Shown: positions 23,087 through 35,684 of the stretch, piece after piece
Layout: each line of letters begins with the position of its first letter
Position numbering within the stretch: position 1 is the stretch's first letter
Assembly: GCF_030272615.1 (NCBI RefSeq)
Contig: NC_081409.1
Span: 653,264,468 to 653,328,467, forward strand
DNA from: Cryptomeria japonica
Lineage: Eukaryota > Streptophyta > Pinopsida > Cupressales > Cupressaceae
Reading direction: 5' to 3'
DNA: 64,000 nucleotides
Position numbers and translations under genes: made by a program
The notes under the pieces: generated by a model
Told to the model about the DNA's origin: nothing
What the model saw: only the letters and a program-made list of their open reading frames with translations
Database searches by the model: none

Positions 23087-24909
23087 TCAACTTGGAGTCT
23101 CTATCTACAACAACTCTTCTAAAATCCAACTCTATAGAAAGCTTTATACCCCTCCATGCAATGATACCTTCTGCAAAATTTTTAGATTTTATTCCTAGAT
23201 TAATAGAAGTACATTCAATAAGTCTTCCCTTATGATCCCTAAGGCCAACACCAACATCCACTTGTTCAGGATTACCCTTTGAGTATCCATCAAAATTGCA
23301 TTTTATCCATTCAAGCTCAGGAGGTCTCCATTGTATATACATTCTGCTAAACTTTCTTGATCAATTAATATTAGTCATGTTTTGAGTTAGACCCCAAAAT
23401 TGTTTAAGCCTCATTTCTTGTAATGTAGGCATATGTTTGAAGGCCCTAAAGGATACAACATTAAAATTCTCTTTAATTTGATGTTTAATAAACATAGAAA
23501 CCTCCTTGCTTGTTTGGAAATATTTTTCAAAATTCTATTGTTATGCTCCTTCCAAAGAGCCCAAGTGACCATAGGAGGAATTTGTCTCTAGAGTTCTCTT
23601 ATAACAACATGTTTAAGGGGAAAAAATTTCCATGAATCTGTGAACTAAGAAAGGGAAGCAGAAAAGACCGAATCCACCAAAGTGAGGGGCATAACAAAAG
23701 GCCAAACCTCCAACACAAAGGGGCAATGAAATAATCAATTCTCAATATTCTCACAATCTTGACAGCATAGAGAATACCTATTGATAAACTGAAAGCCTTT
23801 TTTGTTTAGATTATCCATAGTGAGAATTTTATTATTAGAAGAAAATGACCAGAATCAATTTATCTTGGGAATGAGTTTAGGAATCCAAACCTCTTTCCAT
23901 CCAAAATGAGAAGGACAATTGGGAGCTGAGTCCAACAAGATAAAGGCCGATCTAACTAAAAATTCTCTCGATGGGGAAGGCCTCTACACCCATTCATCCT
24001 GCAGTGAACACTCCCCCAACTTAGAAATGATATCCCTGATCCTATTATCCCAATCCATTTTCCGTCTACTGCTAGTCTGTCAATTGGAAGAGTCTATCTT
24101 TGATATTAATCGATGAAGGGATTCCTCTATTCCAAACAATATAATCTTGGACTTTTTGTCCTAGAACCCTAATACAACAATTCTTGAGGCACTCTATATT
24201 TTTGATTGAGGAGAAAGGCTTATCCCCACTCTAAACATCATTCCAAAAGAAAGTGGTCTTGCCATTGCCAGCAATCTTACCCACTACTCTTCTTAACAGT
24301 TCCCTGCATTTCATTAAGTTGTTCCAAATAATAGACCCATTAAGTAGGATTTTAGAATAAATGAAAGCATGAGGGTAATCTCCATTTAGATATTTGGCCT
24401 TCAAAATAGCCACCCAATCCTTGAAACCCTAAAAGAGCTTCCATCCTAGCTTTGAGAGGAGGACCTTATTAAAGATTTTATGTGTTATTATACCAAGCCC
24501 ACCTTTATTTTTTGGTAAATAGACGTTTTCCCAACTAACAAGAGAAAGTTTTTTCTTGTCCTCTACCCCAGTCCAAAGAAATTTCCTTTGAAGTTTTTTC
24601 AATTTGATCAGCTACTAAAGTAGGAATTTTGAATAGTAAAAAATAATGTTTTGGAGAGAAGCCTTCAAGGGTTGAACTTTACCTGCTTGGCTAAGCATTT
24701 TACCTTTTTACCAGCAAGTTTTTTTATGAAACCTTTCAATTATACCATTCCAAAAGGTGTTGTTGGGTTACAGGCTTTCGAATAGGCTTTGAAGATTAAA
24801 GGAAGACCAATATAGGAAGTAGGGAGGTTATCCATTCAACAACCAATAATATTCATAACTTTTTGGGCCAATTTGACTTCAATATTACAAAAATAAATCT
24901 TTCTTTTGT
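23087..24909 (-). pseudogene. LINE middle segment: end of RT, zf-RVT and start of RNase H
   Basis: Continues the LINE ORF2 from the segment at 47530. Reading leftward from 24909, the translation has LPTSYIGLPL, the conserved block just after the RT active site in plant LINEs. Then come a thumb-like region and 24231-24413 (ILKAKYLNGDYP, SIIWNNLMKCRELL, GNGKTTFFWNDV), which matches the zf-RVT region. At 23087-23342 it reads WRPPELEWIKCNFDG, SKGNPEQVDVGVGLRDHKG and DRDSKLMVD, the N-terminal half of RNase H with its first aspartate (CNFDG). Several stops and shifts are present. The segment ends exactly at the hAT target site on the left and the chromovirus target site TTTGT on the right. Confidence 0.85.
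24905..24909. repeat. 5-bp target duplication of the chromovirus (left)
   Basis: TTTGT immediately before the 5' LTR, identical to 47525-47529 immediately after the 3' LTR. Confidence 0.85.
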
Positions 24910-25355
24910 TGTACTGTCCCTCCTTGATACACTTTTATTTTGATGCGTTGATAGACATTCATGGACTTGTTGAGAATACATTTATATTACTCTTATTAGA
25001 TGCTTATTATTTTGATCATGTGATGATGTTACTGCTAGATGATAGATATTACATGTTAACAGATGATACATTATGTTTTATATGGATGATGATATATTAT
25101 GGACTATGTTGGTATTGAGATTTATAATTGGTTATTTATACATATTCAGTGATTTATGTTTACTTATGATGGTATCATGTTAAGAGATAACATTATTTCA
25201 TGATTATAATGGATATGATGATGATCTTGATGTTATTGATGATATGCATTCATTATGATGTATCTGTATTCGTGGAAGGGACAATATCATACCACTCATT
25301 GTGAGTGGGGTGTGGCATTGCAATTCTCTTTCCACTAGTGTGTATACTCTCTGAC

Positions 25356-25393
<38 letters not shown>

Positions 25394-25416
25394 GTGTGTG
25401 TGTGTGTGTGTGAAAA

Positions 25417-25485
<69 letters not shown>

Positions 25486-28400
25486 CTATAAATATATATA
25501 TATACATACATATATATATGTATATATATGTGTGTGTGTGTGTGTTTGTGTGTGTGTATGTATATATATATATATATATATATATGCAGTGCATAGACCT
25601 TTGGTGGTATGCATGATTGCAGGTACTAGACATCGACTCCACTTAGCTTCACAGGTTTGACCATGTCTCTAATCCCAATGGTAATTTGAAATGAATGATA
25701 TAATGTCCTATCACATTCTAGGCCTAGTCGATACCTTGTCAGTTCTAGCATTTTGGTTAAGTTGTCATGTGTTATTTATTTAATTATTATATGGGTTGGT
25801 TATATTGTGGTAATTGATTTATTAATAATGTTATAATTTTAATTGTGTAATTAATAAATAATATTCATTGTGAGTTTAATGTTATTAAATAAATTATTTT
25901 AACTGGAATTATTGTTGGAGCCTTTTTAGAAATTTAATTTATTGGATCACTTATTTATTTATTTATCTATTTATTAATTGAGATTTTAATTGATTATTTT
26001 ATTTAGACATTTAATATTTAAAATTATTAATTAATTATTTAATCATTTATTTTATTTTAATTTGCTTTACTGATTAATTGGGAGCCTTTATTTAGTAATA
26101 ATTAATTTTTAATTATTTATTTAAATTATTTTTGAAGGTGGAGCTGGAGTGAGCCCTATGCTTTGCATTGAATTTCTAATTACGTTTTTATGCATGCAAT
26201 ATATTTTGTGAATTACAACTATTATTTTTACAATTATTGCTTTAGGTTTGATTTAGGGTTTTTTGAGAATTTTTAAGAGAGTTTTTGCATTATTATTTGC
26301 ATTAGCTGAATTTTGGAGGAGGTGTGAAATTTTGGGAAGAGGTTTTGAATTATTGTTGCTTTGAAGAATTTTTGGTGAATTTGGGAGGAGAATTGATTTT
26401 GGATTTCGAATAGATTTTATGTGCAATTGTTTGTTGGCTATTGCGTATTGAAAGATTTCCTTGTTCGTTGTGGATTTGCTTTGGTGATTTCCAGATTGTG
26501 ATTGCGTCTTCAATTCTTCTTGCGGTTTTTAGACCTTTTTTCTATGATCTAGGTTGCAGATTTTTATTTCCTAAATTTTATTTTATATCTTTATTTTAAA
26601 GAATGGAAAGATTGTCTTCTTCATGTTTGGATTTATTTTCTGGTGTTGTTGGGAAGAAATTGGAAAAAATGATATATTCAGAATTATAGTTAATATGTAT
26701 GGGGAAAATTTTAGATTGTTGTTGAGATTAGTTTTGTGTGTGTGTACTTTTGTGTATTGTCCAAGAATTGCCCTCTCTCATTTATTTATGTACCTTGCTT
26801 TTAGATTATGGGTGTACTATCTGTTGAGACTTTATCTATGTGGCTACTATAAGTATCATTCCTTTAGGTATGAGAACTGATTATTCTATAACTAGTGTAC
26901 ATTGGGATTTGTTTTCATATATGTGATTTTCTTATATCGTAAAATTCTCGCTGTGAATTCATTTTCCTTTTTGTGAGATATTTGTTTGTTCTTTTATGAT
27001 AGTGTTGCTTTCTTTTTGGATCATTCTAAGTGTCAATTTGGAGTTTGTCTTGGATTTCAGAAATTTTGATTTCAGAATTTATCTTTCTTGATGCCTTATT
27101 TTTCTACTTTGTAAATGTGCTATTATATATTTCATATGCGCTATTCCATTTTTTGTATGCACTATATTGTGCATTGTATGCGCTAAACTATGTTTCAAAG
27201 GCACTAAAACATATTTTGTATGCACTAAATAATGTTTAATATGCGTTGTAAGACCTTGCAAAGGCTTTGAACATAATTGTGAAAGAGACATGTTTATTAG
27301 GTGAATGCGCTAAAAGAATGATCATATGCACTATTCTGGTGAATTTGGTATTTTGATTATTTTTTGATTTTTTGACTTATTTTTCATCAATGTGGCAGAC
27401 CAAAGGCTTGATTTTTTTGGACTTGAGATTATTGTGATGCTTTTCCATAAATGATTTATTAGTCTTTTGGATGGAATTTGTGATATTCTTAATATTGCAT
27501 GAGTTATGCTCCCTCATAATTATGTTGTTCTAAGAAAATTATATTTTTATAATGGTTCAGTTGTATTATGGGAACCATTTGATAACGCATTACAAATGAT
27601 TATGAGATATCTATATCTTGATGATTTGTTTTATATCCTAGATAATAATAATATATTAGGGGAAGTGGCTTCCAAGTGAGTGCCAGGACCTATGTGTTGC
27701 TGCTAGGAAATGTCGTTGGAAGTTATTTGTAAACAAGTGATAAATTTAATTAATTTACATAGGGGTTGGGTAGTTTTCACATTAATAAGATAATAAATTG
27801 TTTTGATGGTCCACTCATGGCCTAGAGTGATAGTGCAAACTTGGGATGAGATTGGAAAGGCCTTGATGGCATGACTATACTCCCTTGTCTTCATGAGAGG
27901 TTGAGTTAGTTCTACATGGGTGTCACTTGGGGCCAGGATCTAGAGAGATTGCTAGGAAAACCTTGATGATGATATGCGATGACACATTCCCCTATATGTA
28001 TGTCCTTGGTCTTAGCCTTGTTTCATGGAAGTCTTTAGCATTAGCTTTGTCTTCTTTGAGCCTATGTTTTTGTGTTGACAGATATTTGTTATGTTTCCTA
28101 GTCGTGTCCTTTGAGAGTTAGGTGTCAATCTAAGCTTAGTGTGTATGGGGCCTTATCTCATTCTCTCGGCATGAGGCATGGTTCCTTTTGGTTCCACACG
28201 GTCGGGTGGTTGATGCCTTCTCTTCCATTGATATATTTATCTAAGTTGGATGTTCGTGAGCATGTTGGATATTCCTATTTCTACAGTTACTTGTACCATG
28301 GAGCAGTTGCATTTTGTGACTATCTATTTGCAACAAATGATGTATATTTGTAATAAGAATATCTGTACATGATGTAATATGTTGTCTTATGATGATTTAT

Positions 28401-28742
28401 GTAATGTTGATAAAGAGACATTGATATACATTGTATATGGACATTGTACATTTATGGATGTTGTATATTATCTTATTTGTAATTCGGTAATGACGTTATG
28501 ATACCCTAGGGAAATTGGAAATTGAAAGATTGGAATAATGTAATGAAGTTAAGAATGTTATCTATTCATATGGTTATTTCCATTTGTACACTTAATTGAT
28601 ATGTTCAAATTATGCATGTAATTAATTATATTTTTATTGAATTAGTGTAGTGGAAGGTGTTGTTGTAATCTTTAAAAAAACGTTATCTCTACTTTTCTAG
28701 TTTATGTGTTAGTTTCTCTAAAGTTTAAGGGTGGGCATTACA
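24910..28742 (+). repeat. 5' LTR of the chromovirus
   Basis: 3,833 bp from TGTACTGTCCCTCC to GGGCATTACA. Matches the 3' LTR start (40260-40925 and 41341-41583) and end (47060-47524) closely. The middle (about 26030-28270) has no counterpart in the damaged 3' LTR. Contains a large AT/GT microsatellite at 25358-25585. Confidence 0.88.
25358..25585. repeat. Expanded AT/GT microsatellite in the 5' LTR
   Basis: About 228 bp of (AT)n interrupted by (GT)n and TATG/ATAC runs. At the same point the 3' LTR has only a short TATATA run near 40710-40728, flanked by the same sequence (TATACT...ATGACT before, GCAGnnCAT after). Long frames on both strands here are artefacts of the repeat. Confidence 0.95.
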
Positions 28743-28744
28743 TA

Positions 28745-28756
28745 TGGTATTAGAGC
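28745..28756 (+). other. Primer-binding site of the chromovirus
   Basis: TGGTATTAGAGC begins two bases after the 5' LTR end. It matches the common plant site TGGTATCAGAGC, complementary to the 3' end of initiator tRNA-Met, with one C-to-T change. Confidence 0.8.
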
Positions 28757-28768
28757 CCATGTTCATAC

Positions 28769-29881
28769 TATTGGTATTATGGATGTCTTGCATTAGTTTT
28801 TTCATTGATGTCAACACTTATCCTTTTGGAGATATACATTGTTGATTTGGCACTATAGTTATATTGGTTTACTATTGAACCGACACATTATGTTCACTAG
28901 CAAGGTTAGTGACTTATGCATAGTCACCAGTATATGCTCATCGACAGGTTATATGGTTCACCGACACTGACGATGACTTGTTATCATCTGGAGATCACTT
29001 GACTATGTCAAAGACATGGTTTGGATACTTGGTTTTTATATTTTGGTTATTGGTTTAATTGGGTTGACATATTTGCTGTTATCAGCAGATAGGTCTAGGT
29101 TATGGACTGGTATACATTATCTACTCTAGATTAGCACGACACGTTATGGAGATGATTTATTGAATGGATATTGTTGTAAATGTATTGAGACAACATGTTG
29201 TATCGCATCAAGACTTATTTGTAATTGATTTAATTGTAATATTCTTAGTGAGCTGACCTACACATTTGGTCTTAGGTTTTGTATAAATGTAAGATCTCAT
29301 TTGTGAGATGAAGTGTGGAATTGTGGTATGATCATGGTATGTACGAATATTGAAGATCAAATGAGTAGATCATAGAGCGAATCAAGAAGATATCATTTGA
29401 AGGTTAAAGGAAGGTTTGAATTTGTTTATTAGAGCTTAGATGGGTACTGAATCCAGCATTGCAGATGCACTTTGAAGTAGTACATTATTCTAGGATTCAA
29501 CCATCATACTATAGTCATTGTGACTCCCATTTGAGCAGTGTGCTGTAGGCAATTGGCCTTTCTGCATGTGCAGAGCCCATTTGTATACACATACTATCTG
29601 CAGTGGTATCATCTAATTGTGGGTAAGGTTCCCATCATGGTTTTTCCCCTTACAGGGTTTCCACATCAAAAATATCTATTTTATGTGTTGTGGATGTTGT
29701 TTCTCTTTCTGTTTCATGCATTAAGTTTCACCGGTATTGATATTAATTGCTAGTCTGTTAACCGACATTAAGTTTGGTTTACTGGTATAAAGGATTAAGT
29801 TGAATTAAGTTATAATTGGGTTGAAACCTATTGACAACTAATTCACCCCCCACCTCTCAATTGTCCTTCTAGTTCCTAACA
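28769..29881 (+). repeat. 5' LTR of the Copia element
   Basis: Starts TATTGGTATTAT (expected TGTTGGTATTAT as in the 3' copy) and ends GTTCCTAACA just before the primer site. A probable TATA box, TATAAATG, is at 29282-29289, matched at 34936 in the other LTR. Confidence 0.92.
29282..29289 (+). promoter_or_regulatory. TATA box of the Copia 5' LTR
   Basis: TATAAATG preceded by TTTTG and followed by TAAGATC. The same sequence is conserved in the 3' LTR (34936-34943). Confidence 0.5.
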
Positions 29882-29883
29882 AT

Positions 29884-29894
29884 TGGTGTCAGAG
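29884..29894 (+). other. Primer-binding site of the Copia element
   Basis: TTGGTGTCAGAG follows the LTR end by two bases. It resembles the initiator-Met tRNA site TGGTATCAGAG with one A-to-G difference. Confidence 0.75.
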
Positions 29895-29938
29895 AAAAGT
29901 CCTCTTTTTGCCGAAGCCTAACAACTTGAGGAGATCCT

Positions 29939-32900
29939 ATGACAACAAACATTTTCAGGAAGGACAATATGAAACTTGATGGAACTAACTATGGTATATG
30001 GAAGATCAGAATGGAGACACATCTGAATTGCATTGGAAGAGACATATGGGAAGTTACAAAGAATGGCTATGTTAGGCCTACTCTGAATCAACCTAATCCA
30101 CCAACTTTGGGTAAGGATCAGGAGAATGATTGTAAAGCAAGAGAAGCACTTCTGAGAGCATTATCAGATCAGTAAATTATGGGATTATCAGACCGATCTA
30201 CTACTAAAGCTATTTGGGATAAATTGGAAACATTGAATGAAGAAGATACAACTGTCAAAATTGCAAAACTGGAATGTTACTTGGTCAAGCATGAAAATTT
30301 GAAAATGGAAGAAGATGAAAGAATTTATGCTTTTATGGAAAGAGTTAATGAAATTGTTTTAGGAATACAATGTTGTGGAGGATCCTTAAGTGAAGATGAA
30401 ATTGTTTCTAAAGTTTTAAGAGCTTTGCCACCAGCTTACAAAATGAAAGTAACTGCTATTAATGAGTTGAGAACAATGCCTAATACAATAGTATCTAGAG
30501 ATACCTTGGTTGGAAAACTTTCATCATTTGAGCTTGAGGAATTTGGTCCTATTGCTACAATTAAGACTGATTTAGCCTTCAGAGAATCATCATCTGTAGC
30601 ATCATCATCATCATCTGACAAATCTGATTGGAAAGCACTTTATGCTAAAGAACTTGAAGATATCAGGAGGGAAAATGAAGAACTGGAAGAACTTGAAGCA
30701 CTATTTGCAAGAAAAATGCCTAAAGGTCCAGTTAGAAGTAAGTATGAAGGTAAATCACCATTTAAATGTTTTAATTACAATAGAGTTGGTCACATAGAAT
30801 CTAGATGTCCTGTTAGACATGCAAGATTGAGAGAGGAAGCTAAAAGAATATATAAGCCTAACCGTGAATATCAGAGATACATATTTAAGAAGAACAAAGA
30901 TAAATCATGTTACTAAGATAATGAAGGAGTTAGAGATGATTCTGATGAAGAATCGACAAACGATGGATGGGAATTTGTTGCAATAAAAGAAGATCAACCG
31001 GAACCTACTGTCCCACCGGTAGAGCAGGCCCTGGCAGCTAAAATTGAAGAGAAAGATGAATGGATCATTGATAGTGGATGTTCAGATCATATGACTAGTG
31101 ATAAAAGTAAATTCTTATCTTTTTAGGAATATAATGGAGGTCTAGTAAGATTTGGTGATGATAAAGCTTGTTTAATCAAAAGAAAAGGCACTATATCTTT
31201 GGATGGTAAGCACAATACTGAAAATGTTTATTATGTTGAAGGTTTGAAGCATAATCTTTTGAGTGTTGGTCAATTAGTTGAAAAGGGATTTCAATTACAA
31301 TTCAAGAATGGAAAATGCAAAATCATGAACAGAACTAGATTGGAGATTGCAACCAGTAATCAGACTAAAGGTAATATTTTTTATTTGAATAATAATGATA
31401 AGGCATGTTTGATTGCACATATTGATGAAAGTTGGTTATAGAGTAAGAGACTCTGTCATGTGAATTTTGATTGCATTGTAAAGATTAGTTCAACTAAGGT
31501 AGTAAGGGATTTACCTAAGATTGTGAAACCTCATAATCCGGTATGTAAGGAATGTCAACTGGGAAAGCAAGTTAGAACAACTTTTAAGAGTTTTTCTGAG
31601 AAATACAATAATTTTCTTGATTTAATTCATACTGACTTGTGTGATCCAGCAAGAACAAGAAGTCTATAGGGAGATAGATATTTTATGCTAATTATTGATG
31701 ATTATTCTAGAATGTGTTGGGTTACTTTTCTCAGGGAGAAATCAGAGGCTTTTGGAAAATTCAAGTTATACAAAGAAATGGTAGAGAACAAAATCAATAA
31801 GAAAATCAAATGTTTGAGATTTGATCAAGGAGGAGAATTTACATCTAAGGAATTTAATACATTCTGTGAAGTGAATGGAATCAAAAGACAACTATTAGCA
31901 CCCCAGACACCTCAATAGAATGGAATTGTGGAAAGGAAGAACATAACTATTTTGGAAGCAACTAGAAGCATGGTATTGGAAGAAAATCTACCTCATGTGT
32001 ACTGGAGAGAAGAAGTGAATACAACGGTTTACACTTTCAACAGAGTTCACATCAAAGGTGAAACTGGTAAGACCCCTTATGAACTATGGTTTGGTAATAC
32101 TCCTACTCTTAACTACTTTAGAATATTTGGAAGCAAATGCTATATTAGGAGAGATGAGTATGTTGGTAAATTTGATCCTAGAAGTGATGAAGGAATATTT
32201 ATTGGTTATTCATCTAAGAGCAAGGCATATAGATGTTTTAATAAAAGATTGCAGAAGACCATTGAAAGTTCTAATGTGAAGATAGATGACCACTTTAGAG
32301 TAAATTCAAGGTTTGTAGATTCTGAACTGGCAGTTGAGATGATCATAAATGAACCAATACAGATTGCACCGGTACATAATGTGAATCTAGTCACACTGAT
32401 ATCATCAGAGAATTCCACAATGACTGAAGAACAACAATGTGTAAATAAACCCAGGTATGTAAGACTAAATCACTCAGAAAATCAGATAATTGGGAATAAG
32501 TATCAAGGTGTTATGACAAGAGGAAGAATGGAAAATGAAGAGGTATGCTTAATTTCTCAAATTGAACCAGCATCTGTTATTAAAGCATGTCAATATGAAC
32601 ATTGGATAAAATAAATGGAAGATGAATTAGAACAAATTGAAAAGAACAATACATAGACATTAGTTCCTCGACCTAAAGACAAAAATGTAATTGGAACTAA
32701 ATGGGTATTTAGAAATAAACTTAATGAAGATGGTAAGGTAATCAGGAACAAAGCAAGATTAATTTGTAAAAGATATTCACAGAAAGAGGGAATTGATTAT
32801 AATGAAACCTTTGCACCATTAGCTAGAATTGAGGCAGTTAGATTATTTCTTGCATTTGTAGCTCATAAGAACTATAAAGTATATTAGATGGATGTAAAAT

Positions 32901-34116
32901 GTGCATTTATGAATGGTGATCTTGAAGAGGATGTTTACATTGAACATCCTGATGGATTTTCATTGACAAATGTTAAAGATATTGTTTGCAGATTAAGGAA
33001 AGCTTTGTATGGATTGAAGCAAGCTCCTAGAGATTGGTATGCTAGATTGGACAAATATCTTTTTAAGATTGGGTACACTAAAGGTAATGTTGACATCAAC
33101 TTATATTACAAAGTGACTAATGATGGCATCTTGGTTATTGATGTTTTTGTTGATGATATAATTTTTGGAGGAGAAGATGGATTGTGTAAGGAATTTGCTA
33201 ACAAGATGCAGGAAGAATTTGAAATGTCTATGATTGGGGAGATTAAATTCTTTTTAGGATTGCAGATTTCACAAATTGATAAAGGTATATTCATATGTCA
33301 AACAAAATACTTGAAGGAACTACTGAAGAAATTTGGTATGGAAAACTCTAAATCGGTAAGTACTCCCATGACTACAACTGATAAATTGACATTGAAGGAT
33401 GATTCAACTCTTGTTAATCCGACAAGATACAAATATATGATTGGAGGTTTACTATATTTGACACAAACCAAACTTGATATAATAAATGCAGTATGTATTA
33501 TTTCAAGATTTCAGAGTAATCCTAAAGAAAATCATGAATCAACAGTAAAAAAGATTTTCCAGTATCTACAAGGCACAACAAATCTTGGTTTATGGTATTC
33601 TAAAGAAAATTTTGATTTATGTGCATACACTAATGCAAATTGGGCAAGAGATGTAATGGCAAAAAGAGTACCATTGGCAGTGCATTCTTTCTTGGTAGCA
33701 GATTGATTTCATGGATAAGCAAGAAACAGAGTTGTACATCATTATTAATAGTAGAATTAGAATATGTTGCAACAACAACTAATTGTACTCAGGTATTATG
33801 GATTAAGAAAATATTGAAGGACATAAAGGTAAAATGCAAAGAACCAAAAATCATTTATTGTGATAATTCAACAGCAATTGATATATCAAAGAATCCAGTA
33901 TTTCACTATAAGGCTATGCATGTTTCTATCAAATATAATTTTCTGAAAGAGAATGTTGAAGCAAAAGAAGTAACATTGGTTTATGTGAATACTAAAAAGC
34001 AGATTGCAGATATATTTACAAAGCCTTTGCCTAAGGAAACCTTTGAATATCTCAAAGAGAAGCTTGGGGTAATACCCTCACCGACAGAGACTTATATAAT
34101 TGAAGATTGGCATTAA
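29939..34116 (+). pseudogene. Copia gag-pol polyprotein, broken by stops
   Basis: Single frame for most of its length. Gag starts MTTNIFRKDNMKLDGTNYG (29939). The UBN2-type gag core includes KAIWDKLE and RALPPAYKMK, followed by a zinc knuckle CFNYNRVGHIESRC (30768-30810) in which the second Cys is Tyr. Protease has DSGCSDHM (31070). The GAG-pre-integrase region contains HNLLSVGQL. Integrase reads LIIDDYSRMCWV and PQ-stop-NGIVERKN. RT has MDVKCAFMNGDLEEDVYI, GLKQAPRDWY and the active site VFVDDIIFG (33148). RNase H includes YCDNSTAI and ADIFTKPLP. In-frame stops lie at 30173, 30914, 31124, 31439, 31667, 31916, 32612, 32654 and 32885, six of them TAG. A frameshift near 33650 precedes the RNase H region. 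The element is not functional. Confidence 0.93.
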
Positions 34117-34410
34117 ACTGATAGAAACTAACAGGGAAATCTTTTTCCGGCTTTGATGGAGGAGAGCTACTTCTCAGGGGGAGTAGTTGGTTGTATGTTC
34201 TGGTATTTACTCTTAACTGCTTTGGCATTTGATGTCAAACGTGGAGAGATATCTATGAAAAAAAAAAATTCATTGGGGGAGAGATATATACCCTTTGTAT
34301 TTTGGTTTTGATTTGTGGTATTGATCTATTTTGGAGGTTGTTGGTTTTTGATTTTTGGCATTCTGTTTTGGCACTTAGATGTTTTTCCATCTAGTGTTGC
34401 CATCAATGCA

Positions 34411-34422
34411 AAAGGGGGAGAT
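34411..34422 (+). other. Polypurine tract of the Copia element
   Basis: AAAGGGGGAGAT directly before the TGTTGG start of the 3' LTR. This is the expected primer for plus-strand synthesis. Confidence 0.85.
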
Positions 34423-35531
34423 TGTTGGTATTATCGATGCATTGCATTATTTTTGTCATTGATGTCAACACTTATCCTTCTGGAGATCTACATTGTTGAT
34501 TTGGCACTATGGTTATATTGCTTTACTGTTGAACCGACACATTGTGTTCACCGGCAAGGTTAGTGACTTATGCACAGTCACCGATATATGCTCATCGATG
34601 GGCTATATGGTTCACCGACACTAATGATGACTTGTTATCATCTGGAGATCACTTTATTATGTCAAAAACATGGTTTGGATAATTGGTTTTGGTGTTTTGG
34701 TTATTGGTCTAATCAGGTTGACATGTTTGGTGTTACCAGCAGATAGGTCTATGTTATGGACCGGTATACGTTATCTACTCAAGATAAGCACAACATGTTA
34801 TGGAGATGATTTATTGATTGGATATTGTTGTAAATGTATTGAGCTGACATGTTGTATCGCATCAAGACTTATTTGTAATTGATTTAATTGTAATATTCTT
34901 AGTGAGCCAACCTACACATTTGGTCTTAGGTTTTGTATAAATGTAAGATCTCATTTGTGAGATCGTGTGGAATTGTGGTATGATCATGGTATGTGTGAAT
35001 ATTGAAGATCATATGAGAAAATCATAGAGAGAATCAAAAATACATCATTTCAAGGTTAAAGATAGGTTTGAAGGTGTTTATCAGAGCTTAAACCGGTACT
35101 GAATCCAGCATTGCAGATGCACTTTGAAGTAGTACATTGTTCTAGGATTTAACCATCCTACTGTAGTCATTGTGACTCCCATTTGACCAGTGTGCTCTAG
35201 GTGGTTGGCCTTTCTACATGTGCAGACCCCATTTGTATACACATACTATCTGCAGTAGTATCATCTGATTGTGGGTAAGGTTTCCCACAGTGGTTTTTCC
35301 CATTACAGGGTTTCCACGTCAAAAATATTTATGTTAGGTGTTGTGGATGTTGTTTCTCTTTCTGTTTCATGCATTAAGGTTCACCAATATTGATATTAAC
35401 TGCTAATCTTTTAACCGACATTAAGTTTGGTTTACTGGTATCAAGTATTAAGTTGAATTAAGTTATAATTGGGTTGAAATTCATTGACAAATGATTCACC
35501 CCCCTCTTAGTTGTCCTTCTGGTTCCTAATA
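34423..35531 (+). repeat. 3' LTR of the Copia element
   Basis: Starts TGTTGGTATTATCG after the polypurine tract. Ends GGTTCCTAATA directly before the CATAC duplication (expected terminal CA now TA). Confidence 0.92.
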
Positions 35532-35684
35532 CATACATTGGGTAATTTGGTTGTATTTGAGCCTATTATGTCTAATGGTAGATTAAATTTGAATTAAAAC
35601 CTTGGAGTTATCTCACCACATCTATCTTGTAGTAGGTCTCCCTAGACTATATTTTATAGTTGCCTTCTACATTTTGCAGATAAT

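Larger units (their letters stand above)
28769..35531 (+). mobile_element. Ty1/Copia retrotransposon, 6,763 bp, full-length
   Basis: Flanked by a perfect 5-bp duplication CATAC (28764-28768 and 35532-35536). LTRs are 1,113 and 1,109 bp. Order is LTR, primer site, gag, integrase, RT, RNase H, polypurine tract, LTR, and integrase before RT defines Copia. The element landed 26 bp downstream of the chromovirus 5' LTR, in its leader. Both outer LTR ends have decayed (TG to TA at the left, CA to TA at the right), while the inner ends keep TG and CA. About eleven differences are visible in the first ~115 aligned LTR bases, so the insertion is old. Confidence 0.93.

Noticed and set aside
25305-25660. 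Long open frames rich in Tyr/Ile and Cys/Val on both strands
   Set aside because: Produced by the AT/GT microsatellite in the chromovirus LTR. They are open in several frames at once.
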